A stretch of DNA of 64,000 bases. It comes from an uncultured Acidimicrobiaceae bacterium. GTDB lineage: Bacteria; Actinomycetota; Acidimicrobiia; Acidimicrobiales; RAAP-2. The position numbers were made by a program, and so were the translations under genes. This document shows positions 9,112 through 21,314 of the stretch, piece by piece (within the stretch, counting starts at the first letter, position 1; each line of letters starts with the position of its first letter). The notes under the pieces were generated by a model that was given only the letters and a program-made list of their open reading frames with translations, did not search any database and was not told the DNA's origin. The stretch spans positions 1 to 64,000 of the forward strand of contig CAITPI010000087.1 of the NCBI GenBank assembly GCA_903894295.1. Reading direction: 5' to 3'.

Positions 9112-9773
9112 TCCGGACTCCCTTCGAGATGGAGATGGAGTGCCGGCATGGCCCGTTCCATGGCCATGAAGTGCAGGATGTCGCCGTCCTGGCCCACCAG
9201 TTCCTGGAAGTCGAGCCGCGGCACCCCGCTGCGGGTGACGGCGGTCAGGGTGAACTGGCCGGCGACGCTGAGGTCAGATAGTTTACGACCGGCCCAACCA
9301 TCGGGCAGGCGCCGTTCCACGAGGGTCATGGAGCCGGTGGCGTCGATCCAGTCGGTGCTGAGCGACGACGGGAAGAGCCCCCGACGCACCTGGTCGATGG
9401 TCCAGGACACGGTGGCCACCGTCGGAATGCCGAGGCGGAGGTAGATCTGGGCGCGCCGCGGATCGTAGATGCGGGCCACCACGTTCGGGATGTTGTAGGT
9501 CTCGCGGGCGATTCGGGCGGTGAGGATGTTGGAGTTGTCCCCACTGGTCACGGCGGCGAGCGAGTCAGCCGAACCGGCCCGGGCCAGGTCGAGGTCGTCA
9601 CGGTCGAATCCCGATCCGACGATCTTCTGGCCCGTCCAGTCCGGAGGCAGCCGGCGAAAGGCCTTGGGGTTCCGGTCGATGATGGCCACGCTGTGACCCT
9701 GTTCGACCAGTTCGATCCCCAGCCCGGAACCAACCCGGCCACAGCCGACGATGACGATGTGCACCCAACCCAT
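9108..9773 (-). CDS. TrkA-family K+ uptake regulatory protein
   Basis: HIVIVGCGRVGSGLGIELVEQGHSVAIIDRNPKAF; overlaps the downstream TrkA gene. Confidence 0.86.
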   Translation of the reverse strand: MGWVHIVIVGCGRVGSGLGIELVEQGHSVAIIDRNPKAFRRLPPDWTGQKIVGSGFDRDDLDLARAGSADSLAAVTSGDNSNILTARIARETYNIPNVVARIYDPRRAQIYLRLGIPTVATVSWTIDQVRRGLFPSSLSTDWIDATGSMTLVERRLPDGWAGRKLSDLSVAGQFTLTAVTRSGVPRLDFQELVGQDGDILHFMAMERAMPALHLHLEGSPE

Positions 9774-10006
9774 GCAACACGGTCCGGCGCCGGTACACAA
9801 CTCTTTGGTCGATCTTTCCCTGGATCAACGGGCCGAACCTCCCGGTCAAAACGGGTGGGGCGACACCGGTGAGGCAATGGGAACACAGGGCCCCGTTGTC
9901 GGCGTGATGGAACATCACCGAACCCTGGACGGCCGGAGCCGGTCGTCAACGTTCCTGCCCTGGGCCGGGTTACCGGATCACGCCACCGAGGTGGTTTACT
10001 GGCGTC

Positions 10007-12517
10007 GTGGATCCCGACGCAACCGGGCCCGTCCCGGGCCACATTGACGAATCATCCCCGGCGGCTGCCACAACGGTGGACCGTCCGGAGGAAAAGGTCG
10101 GGCGGACGGAAGATCCGAGGATGCGGCCCCAGGCCATGCCCCAGGTGTCCGTGGACCTGCCCGAGACGCTGCGCTACCGCATAAAGAACGTCCTCCTCGG
10201 GCCGCCCCTGGTGAATGAGCGCCTGTCGGGTGAGCGGTTGGGCCGACCTTCGGCGCTGGGCGTGCTTGCCCCGGACTGCATCTCGTCTTCGGCCTACGGG
10301 TCCGAGGAGATGTTGAACCAGCTGATCCCCTTCATCGGTCTCTCCGCCTTCGCCCTGGTGGTGCCGATCACCATGGCCATCCTCGGCGTGCTGTTCTTTG
10401 TCACCCTCTCCTACCTTGACGTCATCAAGCGTTACACCCAGGCCGGCGGGGCGTACGTGGTGGCTCGGGAAAACTTCGGGCCGCGCATCGCCCAGGTGGC
10501 GTCGGTGGCGCTCTTGATCGACTACACCGTGACCGTCGCCGTGCAGACGGCGGCCGGCACGGACGGACTGACGAGCGCCTTTCCGTCACTTACCCCGTGG
10601 ACGGTGGAGATCACCGTGGGGGTGATTCTGCTGTTGCTCTACGGCAACCTGCGGGGAATCCGGGAAGCGGGGAAGATCTTTGCCTTCCCCACCTACTTCT
10701 TCATCTTCTCCCTGGCCTTCGTGGTGGTCGCGGGTTATGTCGCCAAGGCCATGGGCCACCTGCACGCCCAGGCCATCTCGGCGCACTGCACGGCGACCGC
10801 GGCGGCCGGCTGCCCGTTGGTGCAAACCCACGCCGCCACCGGTAGGAGCTTCCTTTACGGGGCCACCTTCATCGTGCTGTTGCGGAGTTTCGCCAACGGT
10901 GGTTCGTCGCTCACCGGTCTCGAGGCCATCTCCAACGGGGTGGGTACCTTCCGTGAACCGACGGCCCGGAACGCCCGGCAGACCCTGGTCATCATGAGTT
11001 CGGTTCTCGGTTTCCTCGTGCTTGGCGTGACCCTGCTGGCCCACTGGACGCACGCCGTTCCCTACACGAACGGGACACCGACGGTCGTCTCCCAGGAGGT
11101 CAAGCTCGTCTTCGGCCACGGCACGTTCGGGACCACGGTCTTCTTCATTGTCCAGGCCGCCACGGTGCTCGTGCTCTACACCGGAGGCAACACCAGTTTC
11201 AACGGCTTTCCCTTCCTGGCCAGTTATGTGGCCCACGACGGTTATCTGCCCAAGCGCCTGTTGAAACGGGGCCACCGCCTCGTGTTCTCCGACGGCATCA
11301 TCGTCCTCACGGTGGTCGCCCTGGCGTTGGTTCTGGCCACCGGAGCCAACCTGGCGTCGCTGGTGGCGCTCTATGCCATCGGGGTGTTCACCGGGTTCAC
11401 CATGGCCGGCAGTGGAATGGTGAAGTTCTGGCTCGACAAGCGGGGCCCGAACTGGAAGTGGCACGTGGCCATCAACGGGTTCTCGGCCCTGTTGTCGCTC
11501 TCGGTGGTGCTGATCTTTGCCATCGTGAAGTTCCGGGAAGGGGCGTGGGTTGTCGTGGTGGTCGGTCCCTTGATGTTCTGGGGTCTGATCCGGGTTCGCA
11601 AGCAGACAGTCGAAGAAGACGAGCAACTTGTGGAAGGTGTGAACGAAGCGGCGGAGGCGCCGACCATGAAGCGCCACAGCGTGATCGTGATGGTCGACCG
11701 CCTCGACCTCGCCACGGCCCGGGCCCTGCAGTACGCCCGCACCCTGCATCCCGACGAGTTGCGGGCGGTGCACTTCGCACTTGATGAAGTGGCGTCCCGG
11801 GCCCTCGAGGCCGAGTGGAGCCGCCTCGGACTGTCGCAGCTGCCGCTCGACATCGAAGCCTGCGAGGACCGGCGCCTGACCCGGGCTTCGCTGCAACTGG
11901 CCGCCGAAACGGTGGCCGACGGTCAGACCGAACTGACGGTGCTGTTGCCCCGAAGGGGCTTCGCCGCCGGGTGGCAGCGCATCCTGCACGACGCCACCGC
12001 CGACCGGATCGCTTCCGCCGTTGGTGAACTGACCCATGTCAACGCCACCGTGGTTCCTTACCAGCTGTCCGGAGGGTGGCTGGCCAACCGTCGCAACTGG
12101 GGGAGACGCAAGGAGGCCGAGAAGATGCCCGTGCCTTCGGGTGCGGGCCAGCGCTCGTCGGACCGGGCCCAGGACCCGGCGGCGGCGGCCCAGGCCCTGC
12201 TGCACCGGGAGGCCTTCGGCGAACGGGCCCGGGGGACGGTACCCATCAGCGACATCCAGTGGCGCAGCCGGGTGCGGGTGGCGGGCCGGATCAAGTCGGT
12301 CCGGGTGCAGCCCCGTGCCGGCACCTCGAATCTCGAGTGCGTGTTGGCGGATGCCACCGGCCAACTGACGTTGGTCTTCCAGGGTCGCCGGCGGGTGCCG
12401 GGTATCCAGCCGGGAGCCCGTCTGGTCGTTGAGGGAATGGTCGGGGACTGGGCCCGGCACCACGCCATGCTCAATCCCGACTACGAACTCGTGGCCGGAC
12501 CCGACGCCGACGACTGA
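10007..12517 (+). CDS. APC-superfamily permease with cytosolic domain and fused C-terminal OB-fold nucleic-acid-binding domain
   Basis: N-terminal APC permease (ALGVLAPDCISSSAYGSEEML..., ITMAILGVLFFVTLSYLDVIKRYTQAGGAYVVARENFG); C-terminal OB-fold (WRSRVRVAGRIKSVRVQPRAGTSNLECVLADATGQLTLVFQGRRRVPGIQPGARLVVEGMVGDWARHHAMLNPDYEL). Confidence 0.87.
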   Translation: MDPDATGPVPGHIDESSPAAATTVDRPEEKVGRTEDPRMRPQAMPQVSVDLPETLRYRIKNVLLGPPLVNERLSGERLGRPSALGVLAPDCISSSAYGSEEMLNQLIPFIGLSAFALVVPITMAILGVLFFVTLSYLDVIKRYTQAGGAYVVARENFGPRIAQVASVALLIDYTVTVAVQTAAGTDGLTSAFPSLTPWTVEITVGVILLLLYGNLRGIREAGKIFAFPTYFFIFSLAFVVVAGYVAKAMGHLHAQAISAHCTATAAAGCPLVQTHAATGRSFLYGATFIVLLRSFANGGSSLTGLEAISNGVGTFREPTARNARQTLVIMSSVLGFLVLGVTLLAHWTHAVPYTNGTPTVVSQEVKLVFGHGTFGTTVFFIVQAATVLVLYTGGNTSFNGFPFLASYVAHDGYLPKRLLKRGHRLVFSDGIIVLTVVALALVLATGANLASLVALYAIGVFTGFTMAGSGMVKFWLDKRGPNWKWHVAINGFSALLSLSVVLIFAIVKFREGAWVVVVVGPLMFWGLIRVRKQTVEEDEQLVEGVNEAAEAPTMKRHSVIVMVDRLDLATARALQYARTLHPDELRAVHFALDEVASRALEAEWSRLGLSQLPLDIEACEDRRLTRASLQLAAETVADGQTELTVLLPRRGFAAGWQRILHDATADRIASAVGELTHVNATVVPYQLSGGWLANRRNWGRRKEAEKMPVPSGAGQRSSDRAQDPAAAAQALLHREAFGERARGTVPISDIQWRSRVRVAGRIKSVRVQPRAGTSNLECVLADATGQLTLVFQGRRRVPGIQPGARLVVEGMVGDWARHHAMLNPDYELVAGPDADD

Positions 12518-12825
12518 ACCACGACCGACCTGCCTTAGGGGCCGAACGGGCCCGAGCGGTCGGTCCCTATGGCGGTGAAGTCCGGGTAACTGCCGGTCCG
12601 GGAATGTTTCTCTTGGCGAGCCTTAATCTTGCCGTGGGGTTCGAATCTGGCTAACTTGCCTGTGCTGTGGAGTGGGCGTTTTCACGCCAACAGACACCTG
12701 TGGCAGGAACGCTTGGGGCGTGAGCGGGAAGTTGTCCTGACGGTGGCTGGCGCGCGTGGAGGCCCCGTTCTTCGGATGGCATCGTCCGTGACCCGATACG
12801 GATCTACTCGAAGGGAGCATCACCC

Positions 12826-15198
<2,373 letters not shown>

Positions 15199-15283
15199 CA
15201 ACGGCCGGAACAACGGGATGTCGATTCGGGCCACCGGTCCGGTCATCCCGGAAATGTGACGCCGGGCCCTGGCCCGACGGTTG

Positions 15284-15312
15284 CCGTGGCGGGGGTACGT
15301 CCCCCGCCACGG
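15284..15312 (+). terminator. intrinsic-type hairpin downstream of hppA
   Basis: Perfect 12-bp stem ccgtggcggggg / cccccgccacgg, loop tacgt; no clear T-tract. Confidence 0.6.
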
Positions 15313-15554
15313 TCGCGTCCGTGACCCGATGTGACCCCGTACCGTGCCCTTGGCCCGAACCCCTCGGCGCCCTGCCCGGTGCCCGAGGGCGGTGGTTCCG
15401 GCCGTGGGGGAGAGCGGCTTCGGTTGGATTCGACCGGCCAGGGAAAAAAATTTCCGCCGGTTCGATCACGTAGTGATCGGCAGGTCCCGATCAAGCGGAT
15501 AGGGTCCTCCGGGGTTGACAACGTTGTCCCCAGCGTTCACCCTGTGCCGAGCCC

Positions 15555-18401
15555 ATGACTACCACCGAACCTGATTTCACAGACTCCGTATCCACCGCTC
15601 CGGCCACCTCCGGAGGCACGAGGCGTGCCCGTCCGGCGGGGGGAACCCGGCCGCTCGTCATTGTCGAGAGCCCGTCCAAGGCCAAGACGATCTCGGGCAT
15701 CCTCGGCTCGAACTATGTGGTGGAGTCCTCCATCGGACACATCCGCGACCTGGCGACCAAGAAGGACCTGCCGGAAGCCATCAAGAAGGAGTCGTGGGCC
15801 GACCTGGCCGTGGACGTCGACAACGGTTTCAAGCCGCAGTACATCGTCTCGCCGGCCAAGAAAGAGCAGGTCCGCAAACTCAAGCGCCTGGCCAAGGAGG
15901 CCGGCGAAGTCTATCTGGCCACCGATGAAGACCGCGAAGGGGAGTCCATCGCCTGGCACCTGAGCCAGGTCCTCGGCCTGCCCGAAGACACGCCCCGGAT
16001 GGTCTTCCACGAGATCACGCCCCAGGCCATCGAGCGGGCGGTGGATGAGTGCCGGACCATCGATTACCACCTGGTCGAGGCTCAGGAAGCCCGCCGGATC
16101 TTCGACCGCATCTACGGCTTCAAGCTGTCCGACGTGATGCGGCGGAAGACCAACGGCCGTTCCGCCGGCCGGGTCCAGAGCGTGGCAACCCGGATGGTGG
16201 TCGACCGGGAGCGGGAGCGCATGGCGTTCCGTTCGGCGTCCTGGTGGGGGATCGACGTCCTGGTGACGGCCGAAGGCGAACAGGCCAAGGCGGCCGAAGC
16301 CGACACGCCACGGAGTTTCCAGGCCGCTCTCGTGGGCATCGACTCCCAGGTGTTGGCCGGAGGCAAGGACTTTGATACCAACGGGCAGCTGACCACCTCG
16401 GCGGTCGTCCTCGACGAAGCCCGGGCCCAGGCTCTGGCCGCCGGTGTCCGCCCCGGAAGTTTCCGGGTCTCGGCCATGACCCACAAGCCCTACCGGCGCT
16501 CGCCCCGGGCTCCGTTCATCACGTCCACCCTGCAGCAGGAGGCGGGGCGCAAACTGCGGTTCAGTTCGAACCGGACGATGCAGGTGGCCCAGCGCCTCTA
16601 TGAAGAGGGTTGGATCACCTACATGCGGACCGACTCCACCACCCTTTCGGACCAGGCCATCTCGGCCGCCCGCAGCCAGGCGGCTGCCCTCTATGGACCC
16701 GAGTATGTTCCGTCCGCCCCCCGTTCCTATGCCCGGAAGGTGAAGAACGCCCAGGAGGCCCACGAGGCGATCCGGCCGGCCGGGGAGAGTTTCCGCACCC
16801 CGGACGAGGCGGCCCGGTCGCTCTCGGGTGACGAGCTGCGGCTCTATGACCTCATCTGGAAGCGCACGGTGGCCTCCCAGATGGCCGACGCCACCGGCAC
16901 CAGCGCCCAGGTTCGCCTGCTCGGAACCTCGGTGGCCGACGGGGCGGAACACCAGCTCGAGTTGAGCGCTTCGGGCACGGTCATCGAGTTCCCGGGATTC
17001 CAACGGGCCTATGTGGAAGGCAGCGACGACCCCGAGGCCGACCTGGCCGACCGGGAAGTGCACCTTCCGCCCATGGCCGAAGGCGACCCGGCCTCGGTGA
17101 GCGAGGTCACCCCGGGTGGCCACGCCACCCAGCCACCGGCCCGCTATACCGAAGCATCGTTGATCAAGGACATGGAGGAGCTCGGCGTGGGTCGCCCCTC
17201 GACCTATGCCGCCATTGTCTCCACCATCGAGGACCGGGGATACGTGTGGAAGAAGGGATCGGCCATGGTGCCCTCCCTGCTGGCCTTCGGTGCGATCCGG
17301 CTGCTCGAGCAGCACTTTGCCGACCTCGTTGACTACGGGCTCACGGCGGCCATGGAGGACGATCTCGACGACATTGCCGGAGGGACCCGGGACCTCGAGG
17401 CCTGGCTGGGCGACTTCTACTTCGGCCCCGACGGCACGGGTGGACTGCGCGACCAGGTGGTGGCCAACCTTGAGCTGATCGACCCTGCCGCCATCAACGG
17501 CATCTCGCTTGGCGTGGCCGAGGACGGCGAAGAGATCGTGGCCCGCTCGGGGAAGTTCGGGCCGTACCTGAAGAAGGGTGAGCAGTCGGTCTCGATCCCC
17601 GAGGACGTCGCACCCGACGAGTTGACCGTCGAGCGGGCGCTGGAGTTGCTGGCCGCCCCGTCCGCCGACCGGGAGCTTGGTATCGACGAGGCCACCGGTC
17701 AGCCGGTCTTCGTCAAGGTCGGGCGGTTCGGACCCTATGTCCAGCTTGGTGAGTTGGTCGAAGGGGAGGAGAAGCCCCGGACGTCGTCCCTGTTTGCCTC
17801 GATGTCGCCGGCCACCCTGACCCTGGACGACGCCCAGAAGTTGCTCTCCATTCCCCGTTTGGTGGGCCACGACCCCGCCACCGGGGCCGAGATCATGGCC
17901 CACAACGGCCGGTTCGGTGCCTACGTGAAGATGGGCACGGACAGCCGCAGCCTGACCAGCGAGGACCAGATCCTCACCGTCACGCTCGACGAGGCTCTGG
18001 CCATCTTCGCCCAGCCGAAGCAGCGGGGCCGGAACGCCAAGGCTCCGCTGCGGGACATGGGCGCCGATCCGGTGACCGGGCTGGCCATGGTGGTGAAGGA
18101 CGGCCGGTTCGGACCGTATGTGACCGACGGTACGACCAATGCATCGCTCCGTCGGGGCGACAGCGTGGAAGAACTGACCCCGGAGCGGGCATCGGACCTC
18201 CTCGCCGAACGTCGGGCCGCCGGTCCGGCCAAGAAGGCCACCAAGAAGAAGGCGGTCGCCAAGAAGACGACTGCCAAAAAGACGACAGCGAAAAAGGCGA
18301 CAGCCAAAAAGACGGCCGCCAGGAAAACGGCGGCCAAGAAGGCTCCGGCCGTGAAGACGGTGGCGGCCGAAGAGTCGCTCCCGCCTGACGACGCCTTCTA
18401 G
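15555..18401 (+). CDS. topA: DNA topoisomerase I with Lys/Ala-rich C-terminal tail
   Basis: PLVIVESPSKAKTISGIL, DEDREGESIAWHL, YMRTDSTTLS active-site Tyr; tail PAKKATKKKAVAKKTTAKKTTAKKATAKKTAARK. Confidence 0.96.
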   Translation: MTTTEPDFTDSVSTAPATSGGTRRARPAGGTRPLVIVESPSKAKTISGILGSNYVVESSIGHIRDLATKKDLPEAIKKESWADLAVDVDNGFKPQYIVSPAKKEQVRKLKRLAKEAGEVYLATDEDREGESIAWHLSQVLGLPEDTPRMVFHEITPQAIERAVDECRTIDYHLVEAQEARRIFDRIYGFKLSDVMRRKTNGRSAGRVQSVATRMVVDRERERMAFRSASWWGIDVLVTAEGEQAKAAEADTPRSFQAALVGIDSQVLAGGKDFDTNGQLTTSAVVLDEARAQALAAGVRPGSFRVSAMTHKPYRRSPRAPFITSTLQQEAGRKLRFSSNRTMQVAQRLYEEGWITYMRTDSTTLSDQAISAARSQAAALYGPEYVPSAPRSYARKVKNAQEAHEAIRPAGESFRTPDEAARSLSGDELRLYDLIWKRTVASQMADATGTSAQVRLLGTSVADGAEHQLELSASGTVIEFPGFQRAYVEGSDDPEADLADREVHLPPMAEGDPASVSEVTPGGHATQPPARYTEASLIKDMEELGVGRPSTYAAIVSTIEDRGYVWKKGSAMVPSLLAFGAIRLLEQHFADLVDYGLTAAMEDDLDDIAGGTRDLEAWLGDFYFGPDGTGGLRDQVVANLELIDPAAINGISLGVAEDGEEIVARSGKFGPYLKKGEQSVSIPEDVAPDELTVERALELLAAPSADRELGIDEATGQPVFVKVGRFGPYVQLGELVEGEEKPRTSSLFASMSPATLTLDDAQKLLSIPRLVGHDPATGAEIMAHNGRFGAYVKMGTDSRSLTSEDQILTVTLDEALAIFAQPKQRGRNAKAPLRDMGADPVTGLAMVVKDGRFGPYVTDGTTNASLRRGDSVEELTPERASDLLAERRAAGPAKKATKKKAVAKKTTAKKTTAKKATAKKTAARKTAAKKAPAVKTVAAEESLPPDDAF

Positions 18402-19048
18402 TGGTCATGGGTCAACCCGGTCGGCTGATCGCCTTCGAGGGCATCGACGGGTGCGGGAAGTCCACCCAGGCCCGGGCGCTGGCCGACCGACTGGGAGCCC
18501 GTCTGACCTTTGAACCGGGAGCGACCCCACTCGGTGCCTCGCTGCGGACGCTGCTATTGACCCCGGGGGACGATGCCCCACGGGAGCGGGCCGAGGCCCT
18601 GATGATGGCGGCCGACCGGGCCCAGCACGTGGCCACGGTGATCGACCCGTGTCTGGCCCGTGGTGAGTGGGTGGTCACCGACCGCTATGGCGCCTCCACC
18701 CTGGCCTACCAGGGGTTCGGACGAGGTCTGGACCACAACGAACTTGACTCGTTGGTGGCCTGGGCCACCGGTGGACGGTGGCCGGACCTCACGATCTTTC
18801 TTGATGTTCCGGTCGAAGTGGCCCGGGAACGACGCAGTGGTCAGGCCGCCGACCGGTTCGAAGGAGAGGCCGGGTCGTTCCTCGAACGGGTGGCCGAGGG
18901 CTACCGGACGCTGGCGAAAGGCTCGACCGGGGTTGACTGGCTGGTGCTGGATGGCACCTTGTCGGAGGACGAAGTGCAGCGCCTGATCGTCGCCGGCCTC
19001 GTCGAGCGCTGGGGTGACGAACTTCAAGAGCGGGGGTTCGACCGGTGA
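18401..19048 (+). CDS. tmk: dTMP kinase
   Basis: GRLIAFEGIDGCGKSTQARALADRL, VVTDRYGASTLAYQGFGRG. Confidence 0.93.
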   Translation: MVMGQPGRLIAFEGIDGCGKSTQARALADRLGARLTFEPGATPLGASLRTLLLTPGDDAPRERAEALMMAADRAQHVATVIDPCLARGEWVVTDRYGASTLAYQGFGRGLDHNELDSLVAWATGGRWPDLTIFLDVPVEVARERRSGQAADRFEGEAGSFLERVAEGYRTLAKGSTGVDWLVLDGTLSEDEVQRLIVAGLVERWGDELQERGFDR

Positions 19049-20163
19049 GTCACGACGGCGATGCCGGTGTCCATCCGGTGGACGCACTGTTCTCCGGTGT
19101 CATCGGACAACCCCGGGCCGTCACCCAACTGAAGGCGGCTGCCCGACATCCGGTGCACGCCTACCTGCTGTTCGGACCACCGGGTTCGGGCCGGGCCGCC
19201 GCCGCCCGGGGTTTGGCCGCGGCCCTCTTGTGTGCCGAGAACGGGTGCGGGAACTGTCCGGAGTGTCGTCGGGCGCTGTCCGGCCTCCATCCCGACGTCG
19301 TCGAGTACGCCCGCACCGGTGCCACCTTGACGGTCGAGGATGCGGGGGTGATCCGGCGCCAGGCCCTCATGAAACCGGTAGAAGGAGATCGCCAGATCCT
19401 GGTGGTGCGGGACATCCAGTCGGCGGTGCGATCGGCCCCGGCGCTGTTGAAGACGATCGAGGAGCCTCCGCCGGGAACCATCTTCGTGCTCCTGGCCGAC
19501 GATCTGCCGGCCGAGATGGCCACCATCGTGAGCCGGTGTGTCCTCATCCGCTTTGACGCGGTCCCCGAACAGGTCGTGGCCCGGTGGCTGGTGGAACAGG
19601 GAGTGGACCCGGATCTCAGCGCCACGGTCGCTGCGGCTTCCGGTGGGCGTCTTGACCGGGCCCGTTTGATGTCCGAGGATCCGGGGTTTGCCCACCGCCA
19701 GCGACTCTGGCGATCGGTGGCCCAACGGCTTGACGGCACCGGCACGGCGGTCTGTGAACTCGCCAGTGAACTCCTGGCGGCCACCGAGGAGGGCCTGGCT
19801 CCCTTGCGGGCCCGACACGCCCAGGAACTGGCCGCCCTGGTGGAACAGTCCGAGGCGGCCGGCCAGCGTGGTGTGGCCGGCCGCAAGCAGATCGACGACC
19901 GGATGAAGCGGGAAGAACGTCGGTGGCGCACGGACGACCTCCGCTTCGGCCTGACCGCGCTCGCCGAGGAGTACCGGGACCGGCTGCTCGGGGCCGTGGC
20001 CATGCCGCACCCGGGAGCGATGCCGGTCGGTGCTCCGGAACGGCGCCGGATGGCCCGTCATCTGGACGCCATCCACGCCGCATCGGCGGCCCTCGACCGG
20101 AACGTCAACGAACTTCTCCTGCTGGACGGCCTGCTGGTGGAACTGTCCGATCTGGACCAGTAG
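19045..20163 (+). CDS. holB: DNA polymerase III delta' subunit
   Basis: VIGQPRAVTQLKAAARHPVHAYLLFGPPGSGRAAAARGLAAALLC, zinc site CGNCPECRRA. Confidence 0.88.
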   Translation: MSHDGDAGVHPVDALFSGVIGQPRAVTQLKAAARHPVHAYLLFGPPGSGRAAAARGLAAALLCAENGCGNCPECRRALSGLHPDVVEYARTGATLTVEDAGVIRRQALMKPVEGDRQILVVRDIQSAVRSAPALLKTIEEPPPGTIFVLLADDLPAEMATIVSRCVLIRFDAVPEQVVARWLVEQGVDPDLSATVAAASGGRLDRARLMSEDPGFAHRQRLWRSVAQRLDGTGTAVCELASELLAATEEGLAPLRARHAQELAALVEQSEAAGQRGVAGRKQIDDRMKREERRWRTDDLRFGLTALAEEYRDRLLGAVAMPHPGAMPVGAPERRRMARHLDAIHAASAALDRNVNELLLLDGLLVELSDLDQ

Positions 20164-20233
20164 GGCGGGACGGAACCCGGCGGGGCGACCGGGGTTTCCG
20201 AACCGTTGTCCGTTCCGGTAGTTTGGGGGCTTC

Positions 20234-20309
20234 GCCTGGGTAGCTCAGTCGGTAGAGCAACGCACTCGTAATGCGTAGGTCAGGAGTTCGATTCTCCTCC
20301 CAGGCTCCA
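20234..20309 (+). tRNA. tRNA-Thr (anticodon CGT), 3' CCA encoded
   Basis: Cloverleaf gcctggg...ctcgtaa...ggttcgattctcc...cccaggc t cca; acceptor stem 20234-20240/20299-20305, CCA at 20307-20309. Confidence 0.93.
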
Positions 20310-20330
20310 ATCTGCGTCGGAGCGGGGACC

Positions 20331-20370
20331 GGAGCGTTGCCGTCCGGAGCGTTGCCGTCCGGAGCGTGGC
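20331..20370 (+). repeat. 15-bp tandem repeat (ggagcgttgccgtcc) about 2.6 copies
   Basis: 20331-20345 and 20346-20360 identical, third partial copy from 20361. Confidence 0.8.
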
Positions 20371-20388
20371 ACTGGCTAAGGTTCTGCC

Positions 20389-20967
20389 ATGGCCGACCAA
20401 TCGGAGTTCGCCGCACTGGCGATGGAGTACATGTCGGCGCTCTATACGGCGGCCTTGCGCATGACCCGCAACCAGGCCGACGCCGAAGACCTCGTGCAGG
20501 AAACCTACCTGAAGGCCTACCGGTCCTTTGGCGGCTTCGAGGCCGGTACCAACCTGAAAGCGTGGCTGTACCGGATCCTCACCAACACCTACATCAACAC
20601 CTACCGGGCCAGGAAACGCCGCCCCGAACAGGCCGATGTGGAGAACGTCGAAGACCTCTACCTCTACCACCAGTTGGCGGCAGGAACGGCGCCGGGTGTG
20701 GGGCGGAGCGCCGAGGACGAGGTCCTCGACCAGTTCACCGACGACGACGTGAAGGCGGCCATCGAAGCGCTCCCCGACACCTTCCGGATGGCGGTGTTGC
20801 TGTCGGACGTCGAAGGGTTCTCCTACAAGGAGATTGCCGAGATCACCGACGTCCCGATCGGCACCGTGATGAGCCGTCTCCATCGGGGAAGAAAAGCGCT
20901 GCAAAAGGCGTTGATGGACGTGGGCGTGGCCCGGGGGTTGGTTGGTGTCGGCGATCAACAGCAGTGA
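20389..20967 (+). CDS. ECF sigma factor (SigH/SigR/RpoE-like)
   Basis: [99 protein letters not shown]. Confidence 0.92.
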   Translation: MADQSEFAALAMEYMSALYTAALRMTRNQADAEDLVQETYLKAYRSFGGFEAGTNLKAWLYRILTNTYINTYRARKRRPEQADVENVEDLYLYHQLAAGTAPGVGRSAEDEVLDQFTDDDVKAAIEALPDTFRMAVLLSDVEGFSYKEIAEITDVPIGTVMSRLHRGRKALQKALMDVGVARGLVGVGDQQQ

Positions 20968-20979
20968 CAGGGAGAAGAC

Positions 20980-21285
20980 GTGAGCGAAGAACGCGATGAG
21001 GGTGTGAACCAGGACCGGCCCGGCCCGACCACGTTCGTTGACTGCGACGAGACGATCCGGCGCCTCTATGCCTATCTCGATGGCGAGTTGACCGAGCAAC
21101 GACGGGCCGAGATTGCCCAGCATCTCGACCTCTGTGGCCCCTGTGTGGGTGCCTTTGGTTTCGAAGCCGAACTGCGGGCCGCCATCGCCAACCGCTGCAA
21201 GGACCGGGTGCCGGACTCGTTGGTGGAGCGGGTGGCCGCCGCCTTGCGGCAGGAGTCCGAAGCAGCCGCCGGAGAAGGCTCGTAG
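20980..21285 (+). CDS. zinc-binding anti-sigma factor (RsrA-like, HxxxCxxC)
   Basis: CDETIRRLYAYLDGELTEQRRAEIAQHLDLCGPCVGAF; immediately downstream of ECF sigma. Confidence 0.87.
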   Translation: MSEERDEGVNQDRPGPTTFVDCDETIRRLYAYLDGELTEQRRAEIAQHLDLCGPCVGAFGFEAELRAAIANRCKDRVPDSLVERVAAALRQESEAAAGEGS

Positions 21286-21314
21286 TCCGGTGACCCGGTC
21301 GGAGGAGCACGACC

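Noticed and set aside
9801-10006. c-di-AMP (ydaO-type) riboswitch considered in the TrkA/APC intergenic region
   Set aside because: I could not match the conserved ydaO-type core; only generic GC-rich stems are visible.
10586-12463. 625-aa minus-strand ORF opposite the APC permease
   Set aside because: Antisense shadow; the plus-strand gene shows clear transmembrane and OB-fold sequence.
12541-12825. Possible structured RNA in the long hppA leader
   Set aside because: Only short hairpins (e.g. ggcgttttcacgcc); no match to a known riboswitch core.
15537-17903. 788-aa minus-strand ORF opposite topA
   Set aside because: Antisense shadow of a high-GC coding gene; composition is G/R/H/D-rich with no family signature, and topA on the other strand is unambiguous.
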